Positions 10,670 to 22,439 of a stretch of DNA of 64,000 nucleotides are shown piece after piece. Position 1 is the stretch's first letter. Each line of letters begins with the position of its first letter. The notes beneath the pieces are model-generated. The model searched no databases and had not been told where the DNA came from. It saw only the letters and a program-made list of their open reading frames with translations. The position numbers and the translations under genes were made by a program. This DNA comes from Aphrophora alni (taxonomy: Eukaryota; Arthropoda; Insecta; Hemiptera; Aphrophoridae): assembly GCA_963513935.1 (NCBI GenBank), contig OY740769.1:35305120-35369119 (forward strand), read 5' to 3'.

Positions 10670-11630
10670 AGTATTCGGATATTTCATAATTGCGCCGGAC
10701 TTCTGTTTAATTTGACAGGACTTCTACTTATTAGAAATGTTCGGGAGTATAGAATAATTCTATTTGTGAGTTTTAGATCTATTATGTCAGTTAACACCAA
10801 ACTAGTTTTGTAAACTATCGAGTCAGGATATTTACCTGAACGTTAAATATATCAGGTGTCTATAATCAATTTGATCACTGAATAACAATGTTAAGGTTAC
10901 CCTATAATTGCTGCCTATTCATAATCAAATAAGTTTACTAATATTTACTACAATAACATTCCATTCATTAAATGAGATAAAAATCTATATGGTCACATAA
11001 CATAAAAACAGGGACGTTTGGGATAGCTAAGACATTTTCTTTACCGGATAATCAAATTACAAAATAACAGGTATACATTCACCCAATAGAATCTTTACTT
11101 TTAATTCAATTTCTTCCAATCATAGTAATAAGAGTGACATGGGCTGCACACAATGATCAATATTCGATTTGCACATTCCTTCGATGGGACTGGAGGGAGA
11201 AGTTTTCAGAACATACACCTACATTGTGGGAGTGTTACGTGATCCTTTGGCCACATAAAATATATTTTATAGTCTAAATAATTCTTTCTTGATACTAGTA
11301 TCACTATATTCGTATCTTTTATTTTCACATAACCTATCTTTCATTGCAGTGCGTTGTTTATCTGTTGTGAATTGATCCCATAGGCAATTTCTCGCGGGAC
11401 GGTAAATACGGGATATTATCAAATCGGTAAAAATTTATTTAAAATTAAAAATCTAATATAAATAAAACGGCTAATGTTGTATAGAGATTTCATTCGAAAT
11501 AGGAAGATCCGAACACAGCATTAAAAGTGAATTCTATTTAATCATTTATTACAAAATAAAGAGAACTCTAGATTTCTACAAGTTTGTCTGCATTACTGTT
11601 TATAACTTCAGTTAGCACATTTTTTATGAA
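10670..11630. other. Noncoding AT-rich stretch
   Basis: No feature is supportable here on either strand. Confidence 0.45.
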
Positions 11631-11636
11631 CTAATT

Positions 11637-11740
11637 TTACATGTAATTATATAACTCAAAGTTTCTACGTAATGATACAAAGGGAAATTAATATTAATTT
11701 CCTTTGTATATTCAGAGACAGTATGTAAAGCGAACTTCTG
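11637..11740 (+). repeat. Dispersed inverted-repeat family H, copy 1
   Basis: The block contains AAAGTTTCTACGTAATGATA and then a near-perfect palindrome at 11675-11709, in which ATACAAAGGGAAATTAAT pairs with ATTAATTTCCTTTGTAT. Related copies lie near 16290, 22325 and 36840. The palindromic layout suggests a very small MITE. Confidence 0.6.
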
Positions 11741-12524
11741 AAGTCTTAGCCCTTAATGAATAGGAAATTGTAATAGTAGTATACGAGTTATAAATTATAT
11801 GTTGTTATCTAAAATGTAACCTAGATTTAATATATGAGTTTGATGAATTCAAAAATAGGTTATGTTAAAATAACAAAAACAGTGGTTTTACTTAATTTAT
11901 CGTTAGATAATACATTTCGCAAGACCTTTGTGTAAATCCATTTATTCGTCTAGAATTTTATAGTAAAATATAAAATAAGAAGTGTTGCGTTCATGGGAAA
12001 TCGATGGAATGGTCAAGAGAAGTAACATTAGTGGTAGTCAAAACTAAATTGAGTAGTTGGTATATTCTTCTACGTTTGGTTTTGAGATGCAGGCCTAACC
12101 ATTGTTTATTTACAGTGGGTCAACACCTATGTAATACTACAGAGAACAGACGTCACAGAAAAGGCGTGTGTATTAGTTGTGTTCGAACCCACTATATTCG
12201 CCAGCAATCTTTAGTTAAGTGATTGCCGTCTGAGAATTTCAATCGCTAAGTCACATAAATCTGGTCAGTCATTCGACATTCCATATTTTCACTAATAATT
12301 CGTAACCTTTATCGGTTCTCGGCTTGGAAGAAGTAAAAAACGGCCAACGCACTTCAATTTGTAATAATGATATTTATTTGAGTTTTATATAAATTAGTGA
12401 TAGAATAACTATTTTTACTCTCTTAATAACAATAACGGTTAAGAATAACAAATTTGTTTATCATTATATTGGCAATTTTTACTCTACTTTTATTTATTTA
12501 AAAGAATGTTACATTACTGAATCT

Positions 12525-12725
12525 TAAAGCAGTATCAAGTAATAGGAATCCGTTCCGTATTGCGCATGTCACTGTCATTCGCTTCCTAAAGCAACTAACT
12601 GAATTTCACTGTTGACAATTTAAAATTGCATTATCCAATAAAGTGAAGTTTAGTTAATTCCTTGAAAACAAAGCGAAAGAAAATGAAAAACAATAAGAAG
12701 CATATTTATTATTGATTACGTGATA
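12525..12725 (+). repeat. Dispersed repeat family A, copy 1
   Basis: It has the family A words CCGTATTGCGCAT, then CATTTCACTGTTGACAATTT-like sequence, then GCATTATCCAATAAAGTG. The same ordered words recur near 17.87, 28.43, 32.03, 37.67 and 50.25 kb. No open frame is conserved between copies. Confidence 0.7.
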
Positions 12726-13170
12726 TGAGCTTTTTTATTGGTATTAGATGTATACAATTAATTGAAAACTTTTAGTCTTCTAAATAAGAAGAAAAAAAAT
12801 CTCTTCTTAACCCTTGTGGCATATTAATTTAAGGTAACTCCATAAATCTGAACAAAAAATAAATGATTGAATAGAAATTGAACTTTATATTCTATGGTTA
12901 AATTTAGAATAGTGAAACATTATAAAATTTAGTAATAGGAAATAATTTAAATATTTGTCCAATCTTGTACTTATTCAGCCCAGTTTATTAATAAAACATT
13001 TACATAGTGGTAGCCTATTTACCAATTGTTGAAATTATTACTATTGTCAAAGCAGATAATAATTTTTTTTTTTCCATGAGATATGAAGGTAAAAACTAAC
13101 TAATTTAAAATAGTTCTGTTATTTGCAATATGAAACAGTGATTTTAAATAACATTCTATGAGTAATTTTT

Positions 13171-13473
13171 ATGTCTTTGATTATTTTATTATTTACTCAC
13201 AAATATACGTTATTGGTGTTATGGCGACCAATAATTGCTGAACCCCTGAGAGTTACGAAAGAAAATATTTCCCGCGTGAACGGGTTGCCTATTCCCCTTA
13301 CTGTGAAGGGGAATCAGGTGAAACGATTCTTGGATTCCTCGAGGTACAAAACGTTGGATTTAATACGCATAAGTAGAGGATTAGCAGTTGAGTTCACAAG
13401 GGGTGATAAACTCTCATTCTCTGACTATGTTGACGTTAATTCACAGTGTCTGTCACAGAGCAATCAGGAATAA
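13171..13473 (+). CDS. Hypothetical 100-codon ORF, unrecognised
   Basis: The frame is open for 100 codons in sequence that is clearly less AT-rich than its surroundings. The first 20 or so residues are hydrophobic and come from AT-rich DNA, so the true start may be later. The GC-richer part reads in pieces as PIIAEPLRVTKENISRVNG, LPIPLTVKGNQVKRFLDSS and RISRGLAVEFTRGDKLSFS. I do not recognise a family, signal peptide or catalytic motif. No splice sites flank it convincingly. It may be a scrap of a mobile-element protein or a host exon; a chance ORF is less likely given the composition shift but not excluded. Confidence 0.25.
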   Translation: MSLIILLFTHKYTLLVLWRPIIAEPLRVTKENISRVNGLPIPLTVKGNQVKRFLDSSRYKTLDLIRISRGLAVEFTRGDKLSFSDYVDVNSQCLSQSNQE

Positions 13474-14237
13474 TATGAGGCAAATTAGTCTAGTAACTTG
13501 ACAATGCCCAGTAACATACCATCTACACCAATGGTGTTGTTGAAATGAGACGGATATTAGTTTTGCTAGTTGGAAGAGTACATTCGTGCACTTGTAAGAG
13601 CCTATTCATTTTTTGGGTGTTGATTCTAAAATCATCATGAATTTCTTAAAGAGCGTATTGAGGTTATGAAATTAATTCTAGTCTTGTGATATATTTAACA
13701 ATAAATTCATTTACGTCTTGGCGAAGAAATGTTATCCATGTAGTTGTAAGAAGAAAACATTTTGCTTTCAGTTTATAAGGGATACATGTTAGAACAAATT
13801 TACGATCAATATAGATTTTGTAGATTTTAATAAAATCAATATTTTGTTATTAGTTCATAAAGACATTATCTCTAACTTTAAATTATACCTACTACTAAAA
13901 TAATCAAATAAATTATGAATAAAGGTGTGTTTAACTACAAATTAAATTGGATCAAAATAATAACTTTTCTTCTTTAAGAATAAACGAGTGATTTCGTTAG
14001 AAATAAAAAATATAAGTATGGAAATAGATCAGATAAGTTCATATTTGGTATACGCTTTTGATAAGTTAGACAAGCTTACTAAAAAAAACAATTTTTTTTC
14101 CATATTTTTTAAATGGTGGCTGTTTGAAATGTTCAAAGTCCAATATCCTTAAATCCGTTTATTTAACTAAGAATTTCAAGATACAAATAATTTTAATTTT
14201 TTAACGACAATATGAAATCCTTTTATATGCATTTGAG

Positions 14238-14550
14238 TTGACACATTCACAACTGTTTTTGTCATATGTTTACCAAATTCATGGCTTATCGCTTAGTTTC
14301 TCTAAGCGACAAAGACGTGATGTTAAGGAGTGTGATTGTCAAATCGTAAATGTAGTTTTTAGGAATAATGTTACCAACAGTTCCACCTGTATTACAATAC
14401 TCTGTTTATTTACGTTTTTTTTTTAAATAATATATATTGCACATAATTTACTCTGAGATAAAGCCATTCTCTAAACACCAAACTGTCCTGCGTTTCTTAC
14501 CATCTATCCTGGAGGTATGGAAAGCCTCCACTGAATCTAACAATCTTGGA
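14238..14550 (+). repeat. Dispersed repeat family I, copy 1
   Basis: The words AGTGTGATTGTCAAAT and AAATGTAGTTTTTAG, and further on CTATCCTGGAGGT, recur in the same order at about 56255-56450. Both copies lie roughly 1 kb upstream of a family E block, which suggests that I and E belong to one longer repeat. Confidence 0.55.
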
Positions 14551-15009
14551 CTAATGCATAAAAAAAATATACAAAAATCAACAGCCACATAAAGCTAATT
14601 GACTGAGATTTCAGCTTCGGTATTCTTTACTGTGGGTTCCTTAAAAGTATATATTATTTAGTAATAAGTTTTAATAACTTAAATGACATATAGCAGAGTA
14701 CCAAAACATTATTTTTCCTACTTCTCGATTCGTTGAAAATATTTCTATATATCTGTATATGTCAATTGATGACTTAACTTTTGCACTTCATTAAACAATT
14801 TATAATAAACACTCTTTAGTGTGTAAAATAAAATAAGAATGTCGTTTATAACATAACGAATTGGGGGGGAGGGGGTTACGAACGAGCATATATAAATAAT
14901 TGATACTAACAACAGCATGACTCTAAATATCTAGTGTAACTTTATATAAAAATTATTAAATCTAATTTATCTTTGATAGTTGACATAACTTGATAGTTGT
15001 CATATGAAG

Positions 15010-15270
15010 CTCATCTTGGCTCTAAATTGCATGATTTATGAACAATAAAGTAAGAGAGAGATGAACTTGGCGTCGTTGAAAACAGCCCCCTACTGAGCCC
15101 TACGCTAAAAACGCTTTTTGTAATAAATTTTCTGTGAATGCTTCTTTCTTTATTGTCAGATAAATCATAATGAGATTTTAAATAGTTGTTTTCATAATTT
15201 GATTAGGGTATTTTATTATCTGAGTTATTGTACTATATTTGGTGATAGTTAGTTGACGAAACTCTAAGGA
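15010..15270 (+). repeat. Dispersed repeat family E, copy 1
   Basis: Its core words are GAAAACAGCC, GAGCCCTA, AAAACGCTTTTTGTAATAAA, TTTATTGTCAGATAAATCAT and AATGAG. The same series is found near 35.2, 35.75, 40.8 and 57.6 kb, always on the plus strand. Confidence 0.75.
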
Positions 15271-15522
15271 TTGTGTTCGAATCATTCATTTATAACCTTA
15301 AATAAGGAAATAAGAAATACATTTGACTAGTAATAATTATAACGTTATTTAATGCACAACACACAGTTGATACCCCGACATGTTAAGACGCGTTTTTTGT
15401 GAGTATAACGCCATTTACGCACAATCGTAATATAAACAGATAACAGAAGTGCAAAGAAAGGCAACTGACATGATTAATGCCAAATTAAGAAGACACTACC
15501 TTACAACGGTTTATAGTGGAAT

Positions 15523-15526
<4 letters not shown>

Positions 15527-15583
<57 letters not shown>
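15527..15583. repeat. (TA)n microsatellite
   Basis: This is an uninterrupted TA dinucleotide tract of about 57 bp. Confidence 0.95.
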
Positions 15584-15585
<2 letters not shown>

Positions 15586-16289
15586 CGAGCACCTTTCAAG
15601 AACTAACTATATCAAAACAGTATTAGACTCTAGCTAGCTATTAACTAAAAAAACAGGCTAATAGATTTATTTATGGAGTTTGTTTTTATTTTATAAATGT
15701 AAGGTTATGCATCAAACTATTTCGTTCTTTAGCAAAGACTTCCTTGATTTTATAATTGAAAATAATGTTGTGTATCATTGGATTTTTATATCATAGGTAC
15801 TTAAGCAATGTAGCCTATACTTTTATAGGTTCAGTTTTTAATTTTATTTATGATGAAGTTAGATTGATCGTGTTTTTCCTATAGTCTAACCGGTCATTTC
15901 CCAGTATTTTTGTATGTACAAAAATTGTATAAATGTTTTGCTTTTTGAATAAAACAATATAAAGAAATGAAATCACAAATAAATATACTGTATGCTTCGG
16001 TGTATTTCAACGTTTTTGAAAAGTATAAAAGTGTAAAAGAACAAAATAAAAATAATTGTAGACTCTAACTTAGGTATTCAAATTAATTAAAGTACAAGTT
16101 TAGGTATTTCTGCTGATTTTTTTGTATGCATTTTATAAATGTAAAGTTATATATTAATCAATGCAGTTTCTGATTGACATCTGATAAACCATTCAGAGTT
16201 ATACAAGTTTTTCTTTTGTTACAAAATAAGTTACATCTTAGCTTATTAAAATATGTTCTGTAATTTTCTAAATGCGATAATGGCACCTT

Positions 16290-16385
16290 TCCTCATTTTA
16301 TTGATGATTACATGATCTAATGTCTCTACGTAATGATATAAAGGGTAATAAAATATCTCATTACTTATTTAAGAGGAAATTACCA
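16290..16385 (+). repeat. Dispersed family H, copy 2
   Basis: It shares TGTCTCTACGTAATGATATA and AAGGG with copy 1 at 11637-11740, and lacks the clean palindrome seen there. Confidence 0.5.
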
Positions 16386-17039
16386 TATCATACCAGCATA
16401 ATATGTAATTTTTAAGTCGAACCCACATTTTTTATAAATATATATTTTTATTTTTATGGATATTGAAATCAATAAAAATTTAGTTTTATACGAACTATTG
16501 TAACATCTTTTAATTATGTTTATGAAGCAATTTGGAATTAGTATATATTAACAACAGAATTTTGATATCACTTATATATTTTTTTATTTTTTATTATTAT
16601 TGTTATTATTTTGTGTTTGTTATCTCCTGGATTTAAAAAATATTCAGATATAGTTGCAATGGATGTAAAAATACCTGTAAACTGTTTATTTATTTGGGGC
16701 GACCATTGTTTCGGATTATACCGTTTAAGGGTCCTATGTGACTTAAAGAGTAAAGTAAATACAACAAATTAGATTCGCAATTACAGAAATAATATTTAAA
16801 CAAACTATTCTTAACTAAAGCTAAGTTTTAAACTTTCGAAACTCCTTTGGTAAAAATGAACTGAAATAAAGATCTTACCATACCTTCCACATAATTTTTA
16901 AGGAGCTAGAAAACTCTTGAAGACAGTGAATATTTACGTAATTATCATATGTAAATTAAAAACGTAAAGCTTTAAGAAATATGAAAGTATTTATTGTTAG
17001 ATTATGTAAGTAAGAAGTTGTATATTAGATTATAGTAAA

Positions 17040-17375
17040 AGTGTTTGTATAATTAAATGTTGAGTGGGCTGTATAAAGAACCTGGAAGAGTTAGTTATCT
17101 CTAGTGCAAATGTGAATATTTTTTAATAATAATCAATTTAGTGAGTTCAAGTAAGTTCTAGTAAGTTATGTAAGTATTGATGTTTAAGGTTATTAAATTT
17201 AGCGATTAGTCTTGAAATATTTTGTAAATAAAACAATTTTTTTCAATCAAAATAATAATAATAAATATATTAATCTAGTCACTAAACTTATTTAATGTTG
17301 AGTCCGATAATTCCTATCACAGCCAAGCTGTGGTGATTCGGGCAATCGAATCTGGTGGACCCCAACATCGAAAAT
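17040..17375 (+). mobile_element. Possible LTR relic with primer-binding-site-like end
   Basis: Several signals lie in the order expected of a retrotransposon LTR: GTATAAAG (17071-17078) as a TATA box, TTAGTTATC about 20 bp downstream, AATAAA (17227-17232) as a poly(A) signal, and TGGTGGACCCCAACATCG (17353-17370), which resembles the TGGTGACCCC-type primer-binding region of Ty3/gypsy elements. No second LTR, gag or pol was found in the window. The assignment rests on signal order only. Confidence 0.3.
17295..17368 (+). other. Three-stem (cloverleaf-like) inverted-repeat structure
   Basis: An outer stem ATGTTG/CAACAT, extended by GTCC/GGAC past a small bulge, encloses two perfect hairpins: CACAGC-CAA-GCTGTG (17318-17332) and GATTCG-GGCAAT-CGAATC (17335-17352). 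This could be a structured RNA. Because it overlaps the possible LTR and primer-binding end, it may instead be leader structure of a retroelement. It does not fit a tRNA: the arm sizes and invariant bases are wrong. Confidence 0.4.
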
Positions 17376-17839
17376 GTACATAAAAAAGGGTGGAATAATA
17401 AAGTCTTACATAAAAGGATTATAGTTATATCTTACATGGTGGAACTCTTCTAACAATTGGTATACAAGTCTTACAAGTGTTTCTTTATAGTTGTTATTTA
17501 AGAATTTTAGGATATCAGTGTTAATGTTAAAGTTGTTTTTTATAAAAAAATTATTTCACGGATAAGACGAGTTCTTAGACTTAATGTGAAATAATTTTGA
17601 TATTCTGTAAAAGGTGAGTTCTATTTACAGTACATTAGTTTTAATGCTCGTATTTTTTGTTTTTGTTATATTTATTACATATTATGGTCTCTCGTCATTT
17701 CTATTGTGGTACAGACATGCTGTTATGACTGCGATGTAAATCTTATAGTTGCCTCATTTAATATATGTTTCGAATTACAAGTGAATATTTCCGCACGATT
17801 CATTCTCTCGGTTCATAAAGGAACAGCTGGATTTACCTG

Positions 17840-18070
17840 ATAACCTGAACTATGTATATCTTAACAGGAAGCCGTCTTTGTATTAAGCATAACCCAGTCT
17901 CTTGATTCGTAAACTACATTTCTTCACCTTAGACAATTTCATTACATTAGCTAATAAAGTGGATTGTTGTTTCTTTTTTTTTTGAAGACAAACAAATGAA
18001 AAAAAAAAATCAATTGTAATATTGAATCAATAACAATAGTTTAGCAGTGGCATTTAGTGTATCGCAATAA
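17840..18070 (+). repeat. Dispersed repeat family A, copy 2
   Basis: Family A words AACAGGAAGCCGTCT, CATAACCCAGTCTCT, AATAAAGTGGATTGTTG and GTGGCATTTAGTG occur in order. It lies about 1.1 kb upstream of family B. Confidence 0.7.
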
Positions 18071-18984
18071 CATAAAATACCCAAACTTCTAAATTCAACA
18101 AAAACAATTAAAATACGAAACTGTACGAATTACAATAGTTAAATCGTGGCATGGAATAATGAAGTCCATCATGGCGGTTTCGCAACGGGTAACGGTGTTT
18201 TATTAAATCATGTTCATATAGTTTATACAGTGATGGGAGTGCCTTTGTGTGGTCTCCAATCTAAATTTTGATATAAAATCAAAGTAACAAGTTTACCAAC
18301 TATATTTATGTTATATTTAAATTCTAAAACGATGGGGATATTGACTCACAACATATTGACTCTTGAATCACCATATTATCTAATAAGATGGAGAACAATT
18401 TCTGCTGAAATAATTGGAAATTACAGTTGTCGATTTTAAGAATAGTATCTTTTGAATTTGATTTTGTATTATCTCTAGTAATAAGTGCTCTTTAGATGTT
18501 ATGGGTATTTAGATAAAAATACGTATATATGTACAAAACTTGACAATTGTAAAGCGAGATAAAAGTAATTCTTTTATATGCACTGCACTGGTAATTGAGA
18601 CACATTAAATATTTCAAAATCATATTTACGGGACCAGATAAGAATTTCGCCACAATATTTCAAATTATGAGTATCCCTATCAATTATGTAATCTTAGTAA
18701 TAAGTCATTGTAACAATTATAAAAGTATTTTGTTTAAATGGCTAAATATGCCTCTAAAATTTTAATACTTTTCTGTTACCTAGGTACATCTACTTTCGTA
18801 GATCTTTTAGCTTTTTTCGTAATTTTTATTAATACGTATTACCGACACGTAAAATAAATTTGAAGAAGTTTAGAAATTGGGTTAGGTTAGGTAAGCCAGA
18901 TAAATTGTTTGATCATCCCACGTTCGCATACTCCACATATCGATATAAAATAATTCAATGAAGAAATAAAAAAGAATGGAAAAT

Positions 18985-19260
18985 CTTCATCCTATTGTTC
19001 GACTTAACAATGGAATAAAGAGTAAAAATGAATGACACTATTGGGAAACCTTAATCCCTAAGTGGATAAAGGAAACATGCTTACCTCCTCCCCTGGGAAT
19101 CGGGGGGATAAACGTTATATTCTACGTTATTGGATCGATATTATAGTAGCCAATTGTAATGATTCACTGCAGAGGGAAGTTTGTTAACATTTCCTGTATG
19201 TTGATGAAACTATCTTACATAAGAGGAGAATCATCCCTGCCAATGCTAAGGAGTTTAAAG
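18985..19260 (+). repeat. Dispersed repeat family B, copy 1
   Basis: Words: AACAATGGAATAA, ATTGGGAA, CTAAGTGGATAAAGGAAACA, a C-rich/G-rich hairpin, GATTCACT, TTAACATTTCCT and AAGAGGAGAATCAT. Counterparts are near 26.2 and 46.2 kb, with an inverted one near 63.1 kb. Confidence 0.7.
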
Positions 19261-20979
19261 CGTTTTATTGCATAGTTTACAGCTGAAATGTTGTTGAATC
19301 TAGGTAAGAAGGATTGTACTTTTAGTATCTATTTGATCTCAACCTGTATGGTTTTAGTACGATTAGTATTATTTGTTTAAACTACGTAATTGTAATATAT
19401 TTGTTGTATATTTTTATTTTATTTTCCTACATAATGTACTATACTGTACTTGTAATAATCAAAATACGTATAACTTATTTTACTAGTTGAAAAAAATACT
19501 ATAGTTTTTTTTTATGTACTAATTTCGACTAGTTGAATTTAAAAAAAATCTGTTTTTTACTATGTTGTGTGTTTGTTCTGAGATATAAGCTAACACTTCA
19601 AAAATATTTTAAATACATTTATTAAATTGGTATTGTGTGCTATTCTAGTCAACCCGGTTGATAACTCGTGGTTGGTTTGTTACTCTACATTGAAGGAAAA
19701 ATGCAAAATAAACTCTATAGATATCACAATTGTACAATGTGTTTCATAAAATGTTAATTATTTAAAAGCTAAGATTGTTTATTATTTAGATATAAAATTA
19801 TTCTTTCCAGCTATAGAATTATATTTTGATTAAGAGAAGAATTATAAAAATAAACTTATCAAGTATAATTTCGTTAAACATACACGAATTAAACCAACGT
19901 ACATATCTTATAAAAGTTGAACAAAACTGTAATTGTATTATGACCTAACTGTAGATTTCCTCAAAAACAGCCGGAAGACAAATCATATCCCTTTGAACCC
20001 TCCCTCCTCAGTCGATTCTGCATACAATTAATGTGGCAATCTCTCCCCGCAAGTTCATGTTTCACTACATCAATGTCGGAATAGTATATAGGTACTCTGA
20101 AAATTTCATCTCACCGATAAAGTTCATAGACATAATGGTTGTAATGTAATGAATAATGTAGGACTGCTAGTACACTCCCAGTAAGGTCCGACTACAACGT
20201 GCTAAATTCCAGATTGAGAGGACGAAGTTTAAACAATTCCATAAAACCCTTTAGTAAGTAGCCGTTGGCACAAAACAATTTGATTATTTAACTTAGTGTT
20301 TGTAATTTCTAGTGTTAGTTATGTATATTCTTTGGATTTGTGGTATTTCTTAATTACGTTTGTATACTGTCTTGTATATTTTGACAGCACTTTCCTTCAG
20401 GAGCTCTCAGTAGTGAGTACGAGCTTCGACATCCCAAGGAAACATAGCTAGATCGAGACCTGTTTTTTACGTAGTCAAGAGTCACATACTTTCTATCAGA
20501 TTTCTTGTTCTCTTCCGAATCTGACACTACTATTGTATTCGGTATATAGAGGTCTTCATTTTCAAACTTAAATCTTTATTTTTTTGTTTATAAGTGATGA
20601 TCAATGGGAGGTTTAACACCTTTAAAAAAGAAGAAAGACCGTTTATGCCTATATTAATTATTAGTTACTTTTTTAGATTTATAATTATAATTTTAGTTTC
20701 CCTCATAATTTTACATCACCAGACTATATTGAACCATATTATTATTTATTTTTATTGTGTAGGTGTCAATAAATAACTGGATTAGTCCATACTCTTGAAA
20801 CATCTTCTGTTCATTTTTATTTATAAGAAAATTGCAATTAGTGTTTGCGACCAATTAGCAGTTAAAAATAAATTCTCTACATTAAACATTATTAAAATAT
20901 ATCAATTGAAATTTTCCGATTTGAACAAGGTTACTTCTGGAATTACATATGTGTTACAAATTTAAAACGTATAATATAA

Positions 20980-21830
20980 CACCCCCTTACTTACTTTATA
21001 CGACGAGTCGTCTTTGTATGAACATTACAAATATAGTGTCACCCAGACTACATCTCGTTGATATACTAACTGATAGATAGTGGCAGACAGATGGAAAGAT
21101 ATCAGTTTCAAAATGTACCCTAGATATTGAAAATGTATATAATGTTAAAACAAAAGGATATAGTAAAGTGTGCATATTACAATATTTCCAAAAAATTTAA
21201 AACAGAATATAAACTCTGCAAACGTTTCCAAATATAATGAATTTTGAATAACAATCACCAAATGAAAGTTACTCACATATAACAATAATTACACAAATTT
21301 TTGCTAACTGATATAATATTGATTAATTTATTAAATTATAAAATATTTGTTACTATAAATGATGATCATCCAGTATCCTAAAATCAGTAGGAGGAATGAA
21401 ATAAAGTAAATAGTTAATGGAGTAATTACACAACTTTTAACTATCTCATAAAATATTGATTGATTAAAAAAATATATAAAATGTCTATTTCTTGGACTAT
21501 CATCCAGTATCCTTAAATCTGCACGAGGGAAGAAATAAACTTAATTAAACTGGATATAAGGGGTGTAAGGGGTCAGTCGTTATGAGCAGCAGTGATTCAC
21601 CGTGCTACTCTAACAAGAAACGCTGTTTTTAATTGTCGTAGAGGAAAGGGGTGTTCCTGCAAGGATTTCAAAATAATATACCGCAATACAATATGTCCTT
21701 ATATCGTAAATTTATATTTATACTATGAAATGGAACACATATCCAGAACCATTATTTTATGTTTAAAAAAAAAAACTATTTTTCATTGCAACGCCTTTTT
21801 TGGAAATAATGATAACTGATCTCGAGATTT
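20980..21830 (+). repeat. Dispersed repeat family C, copy 1
   Basis: The segment is collinear with 46600-47220. Shared words include AGTGTCACCCAG, then TGAATAACA, and later CATCCAGTATCC, GTCAGT and TACTCTAACAA-type sequence. The core also recurs near 30.8 kb, and inverted near 61.9 kb. Confidence 0.65.
21292..21560 (+). repeat. Tandem duplication of about 134 bp within family C
   Basis: ATCATCCAGTATCC begins at 21365 and again at 21499. The flanking text on both sides (ACACAA-TTTT, AATATTGATT, GAAATAAA) is repeated at the same spacing. Confidence 0.7.
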
Positions 21831-21880
21831 TACCTGCATTTAATTAAACATTACAATTTCGGGCTAAATATAAAATTTAA

Positions 21881-21905
21881 TATATATATATATATATATA
21901 TATAT
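21881..21905. repeat. (TA)n microsatellite
   Basis: A short TA tract of about 25 bp. Confidence 0.9.
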
Positions 21906-22238
21906 CTTCAGTATTTCTATAAATTCTTGTTTATTTCCCTGTCGCATTGAATTTTTGAAAAAAAGATATATGACATTTATCTGATGGCTTACGACATTTA
22001 AAAACAGTACTGTTAACCAGACACCCTTTTCCCTACTCTAATTAATATATAAGTTATTATTATAATTTGTTAATGACATCCTACAAGAGATATAATCTTA
22101 AAAGTCAGATTAAATTCTCCTCCCCCCAATAAAAGCAATTACTTTGCAATGATTTATGAACCTAAACATGGCATATCTTTTTAAATACGAAATTCTCAGT
22201 TATTGCATAGGTTCTTGTAAAGTTCGAGTTTGAGACTC

Positions 22239-22256
22239 AACCAGTTCTGTGGAACT
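22239..22256. repeat. Perfect short hairpin
   Basis: CCAGTTC-TGTG-GAACTGG forms a 7-bp stem with a 4-nt loop. No function is evident. Confidence 0.5.
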
Positions 22257-22324
22257 GGAAGGGCAGGCGTACCTAGAGCCTTTCATCACACCTCCTACCC
22301 TCACTCTCACGTTCTCCATGCAAC

Positions 22325-22435
22325 TTTTTTATTATTACATAATGTAAAGTTTCTATGTACTATCTCTAATCATATCAATTAATTTAACGTCCTTTGTATT
22401 ATTACGTAGTAACTTAAGATCATGTAATAATAAAT
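22325..22435. mobile_element. Family H MITE-like copy with both ends
   Basis: TTATTATTACAT occurs near the left end and ATGTAATAATAA at the right end. The arms extend inward about 30 bp (TAAAGTTTCTATGTAC on the left; the reverse complement of the right arm gives AAGTTACTACGT). This copy shows that family H has terminal inverted repeats. Confidence 0.55.
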
Positions 22436-22439
22436 ATTG

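Noticed and set aside
12140..12225. tRNA-like B-box word GTTCGAACCC
   Set aside because: No acceptor stem, D arm or A box at the right distance.
15449..15637. ORF with alternating Tyr-Ile
   Set aside because: It is translation of the (TA)n tract.
17295..17368. tRNA gene
   Set aside because: The cloverleaf-like fold has wrong arm sizes, no proper anticodon arm and no A/B box consensus.
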